A stretch of 64,000 nucleotides of DNA from Pseudaminobacter soli (ex Zhang et al. 2022) (GCF_014595955.1 NZ_JABVCF010000007.1:186001-250000), one strand, 5' to 3'; positions 17,078 to 26,919 are shown, counted from the stretch's first letter. The notes: generated by a model from the letters alone, not told the origin. Numbers and translations are program-made.

Positions 17078-18088
17078 TCAGGCGATGGTCTTGCCGAAGA
17101 CCGCCGCCGTGTCCGCCATACGGTTCGAGAAGCCCCATTCATTGTCGTACCAGGACAGGACCGAGACGAAGTTGCCGTCCATGACCTTGGTCTGGTCGAG
17201 CGCCACCGTCGAGGAATGCGGGTCGTGGTTGAAGTCGATCGAGACGTTCGGATGCGTCGTGTAGGTCATCACGCCCTTCAGTTTGCCCTTCGACGCGGCG
17301 ATCACCGCCTCGTTGATCTCTTCGGCAGTGGTGTTGCGCTTGGCGATGAACTTCAGGTCGACGAGCGAGACGTTCGGCGTCGGCACGCGCACCGAGATGC
17401 CGTCCAGCTTGCCCTTGAGTTCCGGCAGCACCAGGCCGATGGCCTTGGCCGCGCCGGTCGAGGTCGGAATCTGCGACAAGGCCGCGGCGCGGGCGCGGTA
17501 GAGATCCTTGTGCATGGTGTCGAGGGTCGGCTGGTCGCCGGTGTAGGAATGGATGGTGGTCATCATTCCCTTCTCGATGCCGACTGCCTCGTGGCAGACG
17601 GCCGCCAGCGGCGCCAGGCAGTTGGTGGTGCACGAGGCGTTGGAGATGATGATGTGGTCCTTGGTGATCTTGTCGTGGTTGATGCCGTAGACCACGGTCA
17701 GGTCGGCGCCGTCGGCCGGGGCCGAGACGAGGACGCGCTTGGCACCGGCGGTAAGATGCGCGGCTGCCTTGTCGCGTGACGTGAAGATGCCGGTGCACTC
17801 CATCACGATATCGACGCCGAGTTCCTTCCACGGCAGTTGGGTGGGGTCCTTGATCGCGGTGACCTTGAAGCTCTCCGATCCGACCCGGATCGTGTCGCCA
17901 TCCACCTCGACAGTGCCCGGGAACCTGCCGTGCACGCTGTCGTAGCGCAGCAGGTGAGCATTAGTCTCGACCGGACCGAGATCGTTGACCGCCACGATGT
18001 CCAGGTCCTTGCGGCCCGACTCGTAGATGGCGCGCAAAATGTTCCGGCCGATGCGGCCAAATCCGTTGATGGCAACTCTGACGGTCAT
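17078..18088 (-). CDS. gap: glyceraldehyde-3-phosphate dehydrogenase, type I
   Basis: This 336-residue enzyme oxidises glyceraldehyde-3-phosphate to 1,3-bisphosphoglycerate with NAD(P)+. The cofactor-binding start is [12 protein letters not shown], the catalytic cysteine is C153 in [12 protein letters not shown], and the C-terminus has [14 protein letters not shown]34 to L36 in AVNDLG suggest NAD+ preference. ATG 18088 has AGGAGG upstream. tkt lies upstream on the same strand, but a terminator between them suggests separate transcripts. Confidence 0.97.
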   Translation of the reverse strand: MTVRVAINGFGRIGRNILRAIYESGRKDLDIVAVNDLGPVETNAHLLRYDSVHGRFPGTVEVDGDTIRVGSESFKVTAIKDPTQLPWKELGVDIVMECTGIFTSRDKAAAHLTAGAKRVLVSAPADGADLTVVYGINHDKITKDHIIISNASCTTNCLAPLAAVCHEAVGIEKGMMTTIHSYTGDQPTLDTMHKDLYRARAAALSQIPTSTGAAKAIGLVLPELKGKLDGISVRVPTPNVSLVDLKFIAKRNTTAEEINEAVIAASKGKLKGVMTYTTHPNVSIDFNHDPHSSTVALDQTKVMDGNFVSVLSWYDNEWGFSNRMADTAAVFGKTIA

Positions 18089-18259
18089 GGACTTCCTCCT
18101 GTGGGGATCGAGCGGCTTAGCCGGGGCGCAGCACCTGCGGCTTCATAACGCTGGGATGCTCAAGAATCCATATAGGAGCCGAGCTCCGCTAAATCGATTG
18201 GTGTCCAGCAAGGCATGGCGACAGCGGTTGGCTGCGACAACGCATCGCACAAAATAGCA

Positions 18260-18291
18260 GCGGCGGACGCACCGTTTGGCACGTCCGCCGC
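18260..18291 (-). terminator. intrinsic terminator of tkt
   Basis: GCGGCGGACG and CGTCCGCCGC form a perfect 10-base stem with a 12-base loop, followed on the minus strand by TATTTTG. It lies about 38 bases after the tkt stop codon. The remaining bases up to the gap start (18089-18259) show no other feature. Confidence 0.75.
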
Positions 18292-18328
18292 AAAAGCCGA
18301 GAGCATTCCGCCGATGTCGATCGGGCGA

Positions 18329-20320
18329 TCAGATCGCCTTGAGCTTCTCCTCGACCGCCTTCACCGTATGCTCCGCCGTGATGCCGAAATGCGGATAGAG
18401 CTGCTCGATCGGGGCGGAAGCACCGAAGCCGTGCATGCCGATGAAGATGCCGTCCAGGCCGATGAAGTGGTCCCAGCCCTGGCGGATGCCTGCTTCGATG
18501 GCCACCTTGACCGGTGCGTTGCCGATCAGGGCGGCCTTGTATTCGGCTGACTGCTGCTCGAAGAGCTCGAAACAGGGCACGGAAACGACACGCGTCGGGT
18601 GTCCGCTCTGCTGAAGCGTCTTGCGCGCGGCCAGCGCGATCTCGACCTCGGAGCCGGTCGCAAAGATCGTCACTTCCGCCTCGCCTTCTGCCGTCGCCAG
18701 TTCGTAGGCGCCCAGCCGGCAGAGGTTCTCGTCGACGAACTCGGTACGGACCGCGGGCAGGTTCTGACGGGTGAGCGCGAGCGTCGAGGGCGCGCTCGTG
18801 CTCTCCAGGGCGATCTGCCAGCATTCGGCCGCCTCGGTGGCGTCCGCCGGACGGAACACCAGATGGTTCGGGATCGCCCTTAGCGCCGCCAGATGCTCGA
18901 CCGGCTGGTGGGTAGGCCCGTCCTCGCCGAGACCGATGGAATCGTGGGTCATGACGAAGACCACGCGGATCCCCATCAGCGAGGCCAGCCGCATCGACGG
19001 GCGGGCGTAGTCCGAGAAGGTCAGGAAGGTGCCGCCGTAGGGAATGACGCCGCCATGCAGGGTCATGCCGTTCATGGCCGCCGCCATGCCGTGCTCGCGG
19101 ATGCCGTAGTGGACATAGCGGTTGCCGTACTTGCCGGCCTGGATCGGATCGGTCTGGCTGGTCTTGGTGTTGTTCGAACCGGTGAGGTCGGCGGAGCCGC
19201 CGATGGTCTCCGGTACTATGTCGTTGATGACCTCCAGCGCCATCTCGCTGGATTTGCGGGTGGCGACCTTCGGCTTTTCGGCAGCCAGCTTCTTCTTGTA
19301 ATCCAGCAGCGCTTCGTCGAGCCCGACCGGCAGGTCACCGCGCATGCGGCGCTCGAACTCGGAGCGCGTCTCGCCATCAGCAGCGGCCAGCCGCTCCTCC
19401 CATTCCTTGCGGCGCTTGGCCGAATTCAGACCGGCGAGCCGCCAGGCATCGAGGATGTCGGACGGAACCTCGAAAGGCGCCGCCGTCCAGCCGAGAGCTT
19501 TGCGGGTCGCCGCGACCTCGTCCTTGCCGAGCGGCGAGCCGTGGACGCCCTTGGTGCCGGCCTTGGTGGGCGCGCCGAAACCGATCGTGGTCTTGCAGGC
19601 AATCAGTGTCGGTCGGTCCGACTGCTGGGCCTGCTCGATCGCCGCGGCGATCGCATCCGGATCGTGGCCGTCGCAGGCCAGCGTGTTCCAGCCGCTCGCT
19701 GCGAAGCGGGCGCGCTGGTCGGTCGAGTCGGCGAGCGACACCGGTCCGTCGATCGAGATGTTGTTGTCGTCCCAGAAGACGATCAGCTTGTTGAGCTTCA
19801 GGTGCCCGGCCAGGCTGAGCGCCTCCTGGCTGATGCCTTCCATGAGGCAGCCGTCGCCGGCGAGCACATAGGTGTAATGGTTGACCAGGCTGTCGCCGAA
19901 GCGGGCATTGAGGATGCGCTCGGCAAGCGCCATGCCGACGGAGTTGCCAAGACCCTGCCCGAGCGGACCCGTGGTCGTCTCGATGCCGCCGGCGAAACCG
20001 TATTCGGGATGACCGGCGGTCCGCGATCCGAGCTGGCGGAAGTTCTTGATCTCGTCGATCGTGATGTCCTCATAGCCGGTCAGGTAGAGGAGGGAATAGA
20101 GCAGCATGGAGCCGTGACCGGCGGACAGCACGAAGCGGTCGCGATCCGCCCAGCCCGGGTTCTTCGGGTCGTACTTCAGGAAGCGGGTGAACAGCACGGT
20201 GGCGATGTCGGCGGCACCCATCGGCAGGCCGGGGTGTCCGGAATTCGCCTTCTCGACGGCGTCCATCGAGAGGAAACGGATCGCATTGGCCATGCGGTCG
20301 TGCTTTTCACGGTTGCTCAT
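18329..20320 (-). CDS. tkt: transketolase
   Basis: This thiamine-diphosphate enzyme of 663 residues transfers two-carbon units between sugar phosphates in the pentose phosphate pathway. It has [11 protein letters not shown] near the start, the diphosphate-binding [13 protein letters not shown], a pyrimidine domain with [16 protein letters not shown] and a C-terminal domain with [12 protein letters not shown] 20320 ([16 protein letters not shown]) is preferred over an upstream frame extension to 20374 because family members start there. Confidence 0.96.
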   Translation of the reverse strand: MSNREKHDRMANAIRFLSMDAVEKANSGHPGLPMGAADIATVLFTRFLKYDPKNPGWADRDRFVLSAGHGSMLLYSLLYLTGYEDITIDEIKNFRQLGSRTAGHPEYGFAGGIETTTGPLGQGLGNSVGMALAERILNARFGDSLVNHYTYVLAGDGCLMEGISQEALSLAGHLKLNKLIVFWDDNNISIDGPVSLADSTDQRARFAASGWNTLACDGHDPDAIAAAIEQAQQSDRPTLIACKTTIGFGAPTKAGTKGVHGSPLGKDEVAATRKALGWTAAPFEVPSDILDAWRLAGLNSAKRRKEWEERLAAADGETRSEFERRMRGDLPVGLDEALLDYKKKLAAEKPKVATRKSSEMALEVINDIVPETIGGSADLTGSNNTKTSQTDPIQAGKYGNRYVHYGIREHGMAAAMNGMTLHGGVIPYGGTFLTFSDYARPSMRLASLMGIRVVFVMTHDSIGLGEDGPTHQPVEHLAALRAIPNHLVFRPADATEAAECWQIALESTSAPSTLALTRQNLPAVRTEFVDENLCRLGAYELATAEGEAEVTIFATGSEVEIALAARKTLQQSGHPTRVVSVPCFELFEQQSAEYKAALIGNAPVKVAIEAGIRQGWDHFIGLDGIFIGMHGFGASAPIEQLYPHFGITAEHTVKAVEEKLKAI

Positions 20321-20573
20321 CTTGCGCTCGCTCGTGGCTTGAGGGCGGGGTCGGTCCCCGAGGGCTGGCGACACATAGCAGGCGACGGGTGCGAGTCAAC
20401 AAATCGAGGACCCTAGCCGAATGGCGGATACCCACCTAAGCCCCATTTGTCCGGGGATAGGCTCCGGCCCGTTGTTGACGGAATATTGACACGACGCATA
20501 CTTGTTCACGGCAAATCACTTTTTGCTTTTTCTCATGTGATTCGGGTCGGGGCAGCAGGGTCTCGAAGGTGCC

Positions 20574-20846
20574 ATGACCGGGGAAACCACCCTGAGGGAA
20601 GTCATCGTTCGCCTCGGCAAGGCGATGGAAGCGATCGAGCAGGCGGCCGCCGCTAGCCTCGAGCGCGAGCAGGATTATTCCGAAGCCGAGGCCGAGGTTC
20701 AGCGGCTGAACGCTGACCGCAGCCGGCTTGCCCAGGAACTCGACCTTTCGGAGGCCCGCGGCGAACGTCTCGAGGAAGCCAACAAGGAGGTCTCTCGGCG
20801 TCTTGTCACGGCGATGGAGACGATCCGAGCGGTGCTCGACAGATAG
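20574..20846 (+). CDS. DUF4164 coiled-coil protein
   Basis: This 90-residue protein is almost wholly helical. Its heptad-like pattern (LEREQDYSEAEAEVQRLNAD, LAQELDLSEARGERLEEANK) indicates a coiled coil. It matches the small DUF4164 family found just before zapA in Hyphomicrobiales. It lies 10 bases upstream of zapA in one operon, so a role with the division machinery is possible but unproven. The upstream 20321-20573 holds the divergent promoter region with tkt; a TTGACA-like box is near 20485. Confidence 0.8.
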   Translation: MTGETTLREVIVRLGKAMEAIEQAAAASLEREQDYSEAEAEVQRLNADRSRLAQELDLSEARGERLEEANKEVSRRLVTAMETIRAVLDR

Positions 20847-20856
20847 GGCGGGCTAC

Positions 20857-21222
20857 ATGGCGCAGGTTACGGTCACGATCGACGGCAAGACCTACCGAAT
20901 GGCCTGTGACGAAGGCCAGGAGCAGCATCTGGTCGACCTTGCGGAGCGCTTCGACCGCTATGTTTCGCATCTCAAGGATTCGTTCGGCGAGATCGGCGAC
21001 CAGCGGCTGACCGTCATGTCCGGCATCATGGTGATGGACGAACTCACCGAGTTGCAGAAGCGCGTGCAGGGTATGGAGGCCGAGATCATGACCCTGCGCA
21101 AGACCCGCGACGAAGCGCTCATGAAGGCCGACAAGAACGACGCCGCGCTGATCGGCGCGCTCTCCGGCCTCGCCCAGCGGATGGAGAGTCTCGCGCTGCG
21201 CCTGGCGGAGAAGAAGGATTAG
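20857..21222 (+). CDS. zapA: cell division protein ZapA
   Basis: This 121-residue protein has the ZapA fold: VTVTIDGKTYRMACDEGQE forms the N-terminal strands, and LAERFDRYVSHL leads into a long helix for dimer and tetramer formation. It bundles FtsZ filaments at mid-cell. ATG 20857 has GGGCGGG upstream; the open frame extends further back but overlaps the DUF4164 gene. No 6S RNA could be recognised downstream, where it is often found in relatives. Confidence 0.85.
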   Translation: MAQVTVTIDGKTYRMACDEGQEQHLVDLAERFDRYVSHLKDSFGEIGDQRLTVMSGIMVMDELTELQKRVQGMEAEIMTLRKTRDEALMKADKNDAALIGALSGLAQRMESLALRLAEKKD

Positions 21223-21259
21223 CTTGGCGCACCTTAAGGGCCGAGTACTCTAACCGACC

Positions 21260-21317
21260 GCTCCCCCTCTCCGTCACGGCTTCGCCTCGACACCTCCCCC
21301 TAAAGGGGGCGAGGAAG
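21260..21317. repeat. CCCCTC/GAGGGG palindromic repeat, short copy
   Basis: This short copy contains CTCCCCCTCTCCGTC, a TTCG-containing segment and CCTCCCCCTAAAGGGGG. It lies between zapA and the SorC-type regulator gene and could end the zapA transcript. It belongs to the same dispersed family as the copies at 4459, 35139, 42370, 43594, 51318 and 52474. Confidence 0.6.
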
Positions 21318-21384
21318 CGCCGGCCGTGATGTAGGCGCCCCTTCCTCGCTCGCCTCTGAGACAGAACGCAGTCTCCCACAATTG

Positions 21385-21408
21385 ACATTTGTCAGCCGCT
21401 CTGACACT
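21385..21408. promoter_or_regulatory. operator candidate of the SorC-type regulator gene
   Basis: Three half-sites occur in the pattern TGACA-N2-TGTCA-N7-TGACA, 18 bases upstream of the regulator's start. The segment TGTCAGCC followed by TGAC at the same distance recurs upstream of mtnK (25563-25586). TTGACA at 21384 can also serve as a -35 box. Autoregulation by the adjoining regulator is the simplest reading. Confidence 0.55.
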
Positions 21409-21425
21409 TGCGGGCAGGAGGAGAG

Positions 21426-22394
21426 ATGGGCATCCGGCCGGCAGACCAGATCATCCACAAGGCCGCGTGGCTCTACTACGCGCATAGCATGCGCCAGGAC
21501 GAGGTCGCCCGCGAACTGAACATCTCGCGCGCCTCGGTCGCCATGTATCTGCGCAAGGCGCGCGAGACTGGCATCGTCAGCATCTCGGCGTCCACCCGGC
21601 TGTTCGCTGACGATGTGCTCGCCCGCCAACTCGAGGACGCGCTCGGTCTTGCCGGCGTCTGGGTCGTTCCGGCGACGACGCGGACGCAGGACCCGCACTC
21701 CGAAGTTCCCGTGGTCGCAGCCAGCGTGTTCCTGGATCTGGTTCGGCCGGGCACACGCGTCGGCGTCGCCTGGGGCCGGACCGTCTATACCATCGCCGCC
21801 CTCATGGCCCACGCCGACCTGCAGGGCGTCACCGTCGTCCAGCTCTGCGGAAATCTCGGTGCCCCCTATTCCTACCGGCCGGACGAATGCACGATGGAGA
21901 TCGCCAGGAGGCTGAATGCCAAGGGCATCAACATCTACGCGCCGCTGGTGCTCAGCACCGAGAAACTCGCTGCGCAGCTTAGGTCCGAGCCCGTGATCCG
22001 CGAGCAACTGGAAGGCATCGCGCGCTGCGACCTCGCGCTGTTCTCGGTCGGCACGGTCGACGACGACAGCCACGTGGTCCGCTGCGGAGCCGTCGATCTC
22101 GATGAACTGGCCGAACTGAGGCGACTGGGAGCGGCGGGCGTGGTCGCCGGCAGGATCATCGATGCGCAAGGAAAGTCGCTGGACTGCGACTATAATTCCC
22201 GGTTGATCTCCGCCGATCTGGACTCGTTGCGCGCAATCCCGAAGCGGCTGGTGGTCGTGCAGGAAGAGAGCAAGTTCGGGCCCCTGAAGGCGGCACTCGC
22301 GGGAGGACTGTGCACTCATCTGGTGCTCGGGGCGTACATGGCGCGGCGGCTGCTTGACGAGGGCTCAAGCCTTCAGTCGGCTACTGAAAAGTAG
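21426..22394 (+). CDS. SorC/DeoR-type sugar-binding transcriptional regulator
   Basis: This 322-residue regulator has an N-terminal helix-turn-helix (MRQDEVARELNISRASVAMYLRKARETG when read through, about residues 22-50) and a SorC-family sugar-phosphate-binding domain from about residue 60 to the end. The domain has GVAWGRTVYTIA, VVQLCGNLG and the final KFGPLKAALAGGLCTHLVLG. Such proteins respond to phosphorylated sugars. ATG 21426 has AGGAGG upstream. The aldolase/dehydrogenase gene follows after 50 bases on the same strand, so its effector is probably a substrate or product of that enzyme. Confidence 0.88.
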   Translation: MGIRPADQIIHKAAWLYYAHSMRQDEVARELNISRASVAMYLRKARETGIVSISASTRLFADDVLARQLEDALGLAGVWVVPATTRTQDPHSEVPVVAASVFLDLVRPGTRVGVAWGRTVYTIAALMAHADLQGVTVVQLCGNLGAPYSYRPDECTMEIARRLNAKGINIYAPLVLSTEKLAAQLRSEPVIREQLEGIARCDLALFSVGTVDDDSHVVRCGAVDLDELAELRRLGAAGVVAGRIIDAQGKSLDCDYNSRLISADLDSLRAIPKRLVVVQEESKFGPLKAALAGGLCTHLVLGAYMARRLLDEGSSLQSATEK

Positions 22395-22444
22395 CGGAGC
22401 CGCGTCGGCGGCCGCGAATGGACATCGAGACGGGACGGAGACCG

Positions 22445-24499
22445 ATGAAGAACCTGTGGAGCGATGCGGAAGCCGAAAGGCTAGTTGAGAGCTATGCAGC
22501 GAAAGGCATCGAGCGCGATCTGGCGCTGCGCGTCTATACGACGCGGCTGCTCGGCGGCGAGCCGCGGCTGGTGCTGCATGGCGGCGGCAACACCTCGGTC
22601 AAGCTCAGGGTCACCGACTTGGTCGGCGACGAATGGGACGTGCTGTGCGTGAAGGGCAGCGGCTGGGACATGGGCGTGATCGAGCCGCAGGGCCTGCCTG
22701 CGGTAAAGCTCGCCCCGCTGCTCAAGGCGCGCAAGCTGCAGAGCCTTTCGGACGAGGACATGGTCGCCCTGCAGCGCGCCAATCTCATCGACCCCGCCTC
22801 GCCCAACCCCTCGGTCGAGACGCTGCTGCACGCGTTCCTGCCGCACAAATTCGTGGACCATACGCATTCGACCGCGGTTCTCTCGCTGATCGACCAGAAG
22901 GATAGCGAGCCGATCTGCCGCGAGGTGTTCGGAAAAACGTTCGGCTTCGTGCCTTACATCAAGCCCGGCTTCGACCTCGCCAAGGCTGCCGCCGAGATGT
23001 TCGAGCGCGACACATCGGTCGAGGGCCTCATCCTCGACAAGCACGGCATTTTCACCTTCGGGGAGACGGCGCGCGAAGCCTACGACCGCATGATCGATGC
23101 CGTCACCAAGGCCGAAGAGTTCATCGCGGCCAGGGCGAAGCCGACGACCGCCGCAGCCGCTCTTCCCACTAATCTCGCGAAACCGGCCGAGATCGCGCCC
23201 ATGTTGCGCGGCGCAGTCGCGGTGAAAAAGGGCGAGGGCCGCTTCGACCGGATGATCAGCGAGTTCCGCACCTCGCCGGAAATCCTGAATTTCCTGAATT
23301 CGCCCCGGCTCGAGGCGCTGGCGAAGGCCGGCGTGTCCACGCCAGACCTGTCGATCCGCATCAAAACCGGGCCGATGGTGCTGCCGATTCCGAAGGCCGG
23401 CGCGCTTTCGGATTACGCGAAGGTCATCTCCGAAAAAGTCGCAGCGTTCGCCACCGATTACGTGAATTACTTTGAGACGAACAACGCACGTGACGACATC
23501 AGGCGCACCATGCTCGACCCGATGCCGCGGCTCACGCTCGTGCCGGGGCTCGGCATGTTCGGCCACGGCCGTACGCTGAAGGATGCGAAAATCGCTTCCG
23601 ATGTCGGCGAGATGTGGATCGAGGCGGTGCGCGGCGCCGAAGCCATCGGCAGCTTCCATCCGCTCGCGCATGCGGATCTGTTCGAGCTGGAATATTGGTC
23701 GCTGGAGCAGGCGAAACTCGCGTCGAACAAGCTGAAGCCCCTGACCGGGCAGGTCGTGTTGATCACCGGCGGAGCCGGCGCCATCGGCGCGGCCACGGCA
23801 AAGCTCTTTGCCGACAACGGCGCGCATGCAGTCGTAGTGGACCTCGACGCGGATCGTGCTGCCGAGGCCGCCAAGAAGGCCGGCAACCAGTCCATCGGCG
23901 TCGGCTGCGACATCACTGATCCGACCGCGCTCAGGAGCGCCTTCGACAAGGCAGTGGAAGTTTATGGCGGCCTCGACATCCTCGTCTCGAATGCCGGCGC
24001 CGCCTGGGAGGGAAAGATCGGCGAACTCGACGACGCCACACTGCGCAAGAGCTTCGAGCTCAACTTCTTCGCCCACCAGAACGCGGCGAAGAACGCGGTG
24101 CGCATCTTCAAGGAACAGGGCACCGGCGGCGTGCTGCTCTTCAACACCAGCAAGCAGGCGATCAATCCCGGCGCGAACTTCGGCGCCTACGGGTTGCCCA
24201 AGGCCGCGACGCTGTTCCTGTCGCGCCAGTATGCGCTCGAATACGGCCCGATCGGCGTGCGCTCCAACGCGGTTAACGCCGACCGCATCCGCTCCGGCCT
24301 GCTGACGGACGCGATGATCGCCAGCCGCTCAAAGGCGCGGGGCGTTTCCGAGAAGGATTATATGAGCGGCAACCTGCTCGGCCAGGAGGTGACGGCCGAG
24401 CATGTCGCCCAGGCCTTCCTCCACCATGCGCTGGCGGAGCGGACGACGGCGGACGTCACCACGGTCGATGGCGGCAACATCGCGGCGGCAATGAGGTAG
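22445..24499 (+). CDS. bifunctional class II aldolase/short-chain dehydrogenase
   Basis: This is a fusion of two enzymes (684 residues). Residues 1 to about 420 form a class II aldolase/adducin domain with HGGGNTSVK (45-53) and zinc ligands H139-T-H141 and H200 (LILDKHGIF). Residues about 430-684 form a short-chain dehydrogenase with TGGAGAIG (441-448) and the catalytic Y582-G-L-P-K586. Related fusions in rhizobia cleave rhamnulose-1-phosphate to DHAP and lactaldehyde and then act on the aldehyde. No rhamnose genes are near. The company of mtnK and mtnA suggests 5-methylthioribulose- or 5-deoxyribulose-1-phosphate instead; this is inference. ATG 22445 has GGAG upstream. Confidence 0.88.
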   Translation: MKNLWSDAEAERLVESYAAKGIERDLALRVYTTRLLGGEPRLVLHGGGNTSVKLRVTDLVGDEWDVLCVKGSGWDMGVIEPQGLPAVKLAPLLKARKLQSLSDEDMVALQRANLIDPASPNPSVETLLHAFLPHKFVDHTHSTAVLSLIDQKDSEPICREVFGKTFGFVPYIKPGFDLAKAAAEMFERDTSVEGLILDKHGIFTFGETAREAYDRMIDAVTKAEEFIAARAKPTTAAAALPTNLAKPAEIAPMLRGAVAVKKGEGRFDRMISEFRTSPEILNFLNSPRLEALAKAGVSTPDLSIRIKTGPMVLPIPKAGALSDYAKVISEKVAAFATDYVNYFETNNARDDIRRTMLDPMPRLTLVPGLGMFGHGRTLKDAKIASDVGEMWIEAVRGAEAIGSFHPLAHADLFELEYWSLEQAKLASNKLKPLTGQVVLITGGAGAIGAATAKLFADNGAHAVVVDLDADRAAEAAKKAGNQSIGVGCDITDPTALRSAFDKAVEVYGGLDILVSNAGAAWEGKIGELDDATLRKSFELNFFAHQNAAKNAVRIFKEQGTGGVLLFNTSKQAINPGANFGAYGLPKAATLFLSRQYALEYGPIGVRSNAVNADRIRSGLLTDAMIASRSKARGVSEKDYMSGNLLGQEVTAEHVAQAFLHHALAERTTADVTTVDGGNIAAAMR

Positions 24500-24568
24500 G
24501 GCAGCAAGGGCCCATTTCAGTCCTTCCGAGAAAGTGCTACATATGTTGCACTTCCTCTGGAGGCTCAG

Positions 24569-24835
24569 ATGACGGTTACCTCGAAAATCCGCCGGCAAGG
24601 CGGCGCGGCCGTGATCACCATTCCGCCCGCGCTGTTAAAAATGATGAACCTTGACGTCGGGGGACAAGTCTCGCTGACCGTTACGGAGGGAGAACTGGTC
24701 GCGCGCCCGATAAGCTCGGTGCGTAGGCGCTATTCCCTTGAGGAACTCCTGCAGGGGGCCGAAGCACTCTCCGAACTCAATGCGGAAACCGCATGGGCGC
24801 GGGAAGGCGAGCCCGTTGGTCGCGAAATCTCCTGA
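24569..24835 (+). CDS. MazE-like antitoxin (AbrB fold)
   Basis: This 88-residue protein has an N-terminal swapped-hairpin AbrB/MazE DNA-binding domain (SKIRRQGGAAVITIPPALLK ... VSLTVTEGELVARPI) and a flexible C-terminal tail (RRRYSLEELLQGAEALSE) of the kind that wraps around MazF. The stop overlaps the toxin start (TGATG), and the start has CCTCTGGAGG upstream. The module sits between the aldolase and mtnK genes, on the same strand. A short AT-rich stretch before it (24535-24550) may hold its promoter. Confidence 0.85.
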   Translation: MTVTSKIRRQGGAAVITIPPALLKMMNLDVGGQVSLTVTEGELVARPISSVRRRYSLEELLQGAEALSELNAETAWAREGEPVGREIS

Positions 24836-25194
24836 TGGTCCGAGACAACGTACCTCGTCGAGGCGACGTTTTCTGGATCGATCCCAATCCGGTCGCTGGA
24901 CGGGAGATGAAAGATCGCCACCGCTTCGTGGTGATCACCCCCGAGATCAACGCGCTCGGCATCTGCATGACGGTGCCTGTCACAACAGGCGGCCTGCACG
25001 TCCGCAACGTTGGCCTGGCGGTTTCGATCACGGGTCACGAAACGACCGGCGTTGCCGTCTGCAATCAGGTGAGGAGCTTCGATATCGAGGCTCGCGTGCG
25101 GGCAGGGACAGCGCGCTTCGTTGAAACGCTGGACGAAGCAACTGCCGACGAGATCGTTTCACGTGTCCTGAGCGCGATCGACCCCGAGGTGTGA
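24835..25194 (+). CDS. MazF/PemK-type mRNA interferase toxin
   Basis: This 119-residue protein has the PemK/MazF fold. It has the N-terminal RRGDVFWIDPNPVAGREMKD, the core RFVVITPEINALGICMTVPV and VCNQVRSFDIEAR, which contains the family's usual catalytic-region arginine. MazF enzymes cut single-stranded mRNA at short motifs and are blocked by the cognate antitoxin. The start codon overlaps the antitoxin stop. The target sequence cannot be predicted. Confidence 0.87.
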   Translation: MVRDNVPRRGDVFWIDPNPVAGREMKDRHRFVVITPEINALGICMTVPVTTGGLHVRNVGLAVSITGHETTGVAVCNQVRSFDIEARVRAGTARFVETLDEATADEIVSRVLSAIDPEV

Positions 25195-25257
25195 TTGTCC
25201 GGGGTGGACTTGCATCGAGACATGAGACTTCACCGGAGGCAACGGCGGGCCTCTTGT

Positions 25258-25455
25258 TTAGGTTTCGTCCCACATCTGATCCGTAAACCTCTTCATATCG
25301 AAGTCCGGATCGCCAGGCCCTAGGTTGTCAGCGAGTGCGAGCGCCGGCGAAATTCGTTCAAGCAGCGCGCCGCTATTTCGATCAGTTTTCTGATCGACAC
25401 GTTTGGCAGGGCGTTCGGCTTTGGTGCCGCTGTCATCGGATCTCAAGCGTCCCAT
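25258..25455 (-). CDS. small hypothetical protein beside the mazEF-like module
   Basis: This 64-residue acidic protein begins MGRLRSDDSGTKAERPAKRV and ends DPDFDMKRFTDQMWDET. The N-terminal half is basic and probably disordered; the end resembles the acidic FDxKRFxDxMW tails of some orphan antitoxins, but no family is assigned. ATG 25455 has GAGGG upstream. It is convergent with the toxin gene. Its presence beside a TA module suggests mobile accessory origin. Confidence 0.4.
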   Translation of the reverse strand: MGRLRSDDSGTKAERPAKRVDQKTDRNSGALLERISPALALADNLGPGDPDFDMKRFTDQMWDET

Positions 25456-25562
25456 CCTAGGCCCTCCGGTCCGATGTCTCCTTCGAGGAACAAGCTGCGA
25501 GCATACCCCTACTCCCACATCTGACCAACTGCGACCTTCTCTGCTGGGCCCTGCTCAGCAAT

Positions 25563-25586
25563 TGTCAGCCTCGTTGACGATTGACA
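25563..25586. promoter_or_regulatory. operator candidate of mtnK, matching the SorC-type regulator site
   Basis: The pattern is TGTCA-N7-TGACG-N2-TGACA, about 60 bases upstream of mtnK. TTGTCAGCC and the TGAC nine bases after TGTCA are the same, with the same spacing, as at 21391-21408 before the SorC-type regulator gene. This suggests that the regulator also controls mtnK and mtnA. Confidence 0.55.
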
Positions 25587-25644
25587 AACTGGCGCGGTCT
25601 GTCGCACGTGCTATCGTCATCGAGAGCATCAGGGAGGAGGCTCG

Positions 25645-26919
25645 ATGACTCAAATGGACAGCTTCAAGGCGCTGACCGTCGAGACATTGCCGCGCCGGCT
25701 GGGCGAGGTGACGGTGGTTGCCGATCGGGTAGGGGCGGACACAAGCACCTGGAAGGTGCGCGAGGTCGGCGACGGCAATCTCAACTTGGTGTTCATCGTC
25801 GAGGGACCTGTCGGCGCGGTGGTGGTCAAGCAGGCGCTGCCCTATGTCCGCCTCGTCGGCGACTCCTGGCCGCTGCCGCTGAAGCGATCCTTCTTCGAGT
25901 ATCACGCCCTGACGCGGCAGGAGGCGCGCGCGGGCGTCGGGACAGTGCCAAAAATCTACCATTTCGATCACGCGCAGGCGCTGATCGTCATGGAATATCT
26001 CGAGCCCCACATCATCCTGAGAAAGGCGCTGATCCAGGGCAGGCAGTTGCCGCGCGTCGGGCGCGATCTCGGCCTGTTCATGGCGCGCACTCTGTTCCGC
26101 GGCTCCGACCTCTCCATGGAAACGCGGCAGCGCAAGGCCGACGTCGCGCTCTTCGCCGACAATGCCGAGCTCTGCGACATCACCGAGAATTTGGTCTTTT
26201 CCGATCCCTATTTCGACGCGAAGCTGAACCGCCACACCTCGCCGCAGCTCGACCCGGTCGTCGCGCAGTTGCGCGCCGATCGCGACCTGAAGGTGGAGGC
26301 GCAACGGCTGAAGCACGCCTTCGCCGCCAACGCCGAGACGCTGCTGCACGGCGACCTGCACACCGGCTCGATCATGGTCACCGAGGAAGACACCCGGATG
26401 ATCGACCCGGAGTTCGCCTTCTACGGGCCGATGGCCTTCGATGTGGGCATGGCGCTCGCCAATTTCTGGATGTCCTACTTTTCGCAGCGCGGGCACGAGG
26501 AGGGCAGCAGCCGCGAATCGGTGCGCGACTACCTGCTCGGCACGGTCGTGGAAGCCTGGTCCGTATTCCGGACGGAGTTCTCGCATCTGTGGCGCACCGA
26601 GCGCACCGGCATCCTCTACCAGAAAAGCCTGTTCGAGGATCAGGGCGACGTGCTCGCCTCCGAGCAGGCGCTCGATCAGGTGTTGCACGCGCTGTTCCAG
26701 GACATGCTGGGCTTCGCCGGCATCGAATGCCACCGCCGCATCCTTGGGCTCGCCCACAATGCCGATTTCGAGACGATCGAGGATGCCGACCTGCGCGCTT
26801 CGTGCGAATCCAAGGCTCTGCGCTTCGGCCGCCATATCGTCGTGAACCGAAGGCAGATCCATAGCATTGAAGAGGTGAACGCCCTGGCGCGGCTGATCGA
26901 GAAGGAGGACGCCGCATGA
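25645..26919 (+). CDS. mtnK: S-methyl-5-thioribose kinase
   Basis: This 424-residue kinase phosphorylates 5-methylthioribose (and in some organisms 5-deoxyribose) at the 1-position with ATP. It has the protein-kinase-like fold of the aminoglycoside phosphotransferases: the nucleotide lysine lies in [12 protein letters not shown], the catalytic loop is [11 protein letters not shown] near residue 235 and the metal-binding segment is [17 protein letters not shown]. The length is as in characterised MtnK. ATG 25645 has AGGGAGGAGG upstream. The stop overlaps mtnA by four bases. Confidence 0.93.
   Translation: MTQMDSFKALTVETLPRRLGEVTVVADRVGADTSTWKVREVGDGNLNLVFIVEGPVGAVVVKQALPYVRLVGDSWPLPLKRSFFEYHALTRQEARAGVGTVPKIYHFDHAQALIVMEYLEPHIILRKALIQGRQLPRVGRDLGLFMARTLFRGSDLSMETRQRKADVALFADNAELCDITENLVFSDPYFDAKLNRHTSPQLDPVVAQLRADRDLKVEAQRLKHAFAANAETLLHGDLHTGSIMVTEEDTRMIDPEFAFYGPMAFDVGMALANFWMSYFSQRGHEEGSSRESVRDYLLGTVVEAWSVFRTEFSHLWRTERTGILYQKSLFEDQGDVLASEQALDQVLHALFQDMLGFAGIECHRRILGLAHNADFETIEDADLRASCESKALRFGRHIVVNRRQIHSIEEVNALARLIEKEDAA

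Noticed and set aside
18893-20416. A 507-residue plus-strand open frame opposite tkt
   Set aside because: It lacks any motif, whereas transketolase on the other strand is complete.
21223-21425. Possible 6S RNA gene downstream of zapA
   Set aside because: The gap holds a palindromic repeat and the regulator's promoter region. No 160-base 6S-like hairpin was recognisable by eye.
22481-24076. A 531-residue minus-strand open frame opposite the aldolase/dehydrogenase
   Set aside because: It is a composition artefact; the fusion protein on the plus strand has both active sites.
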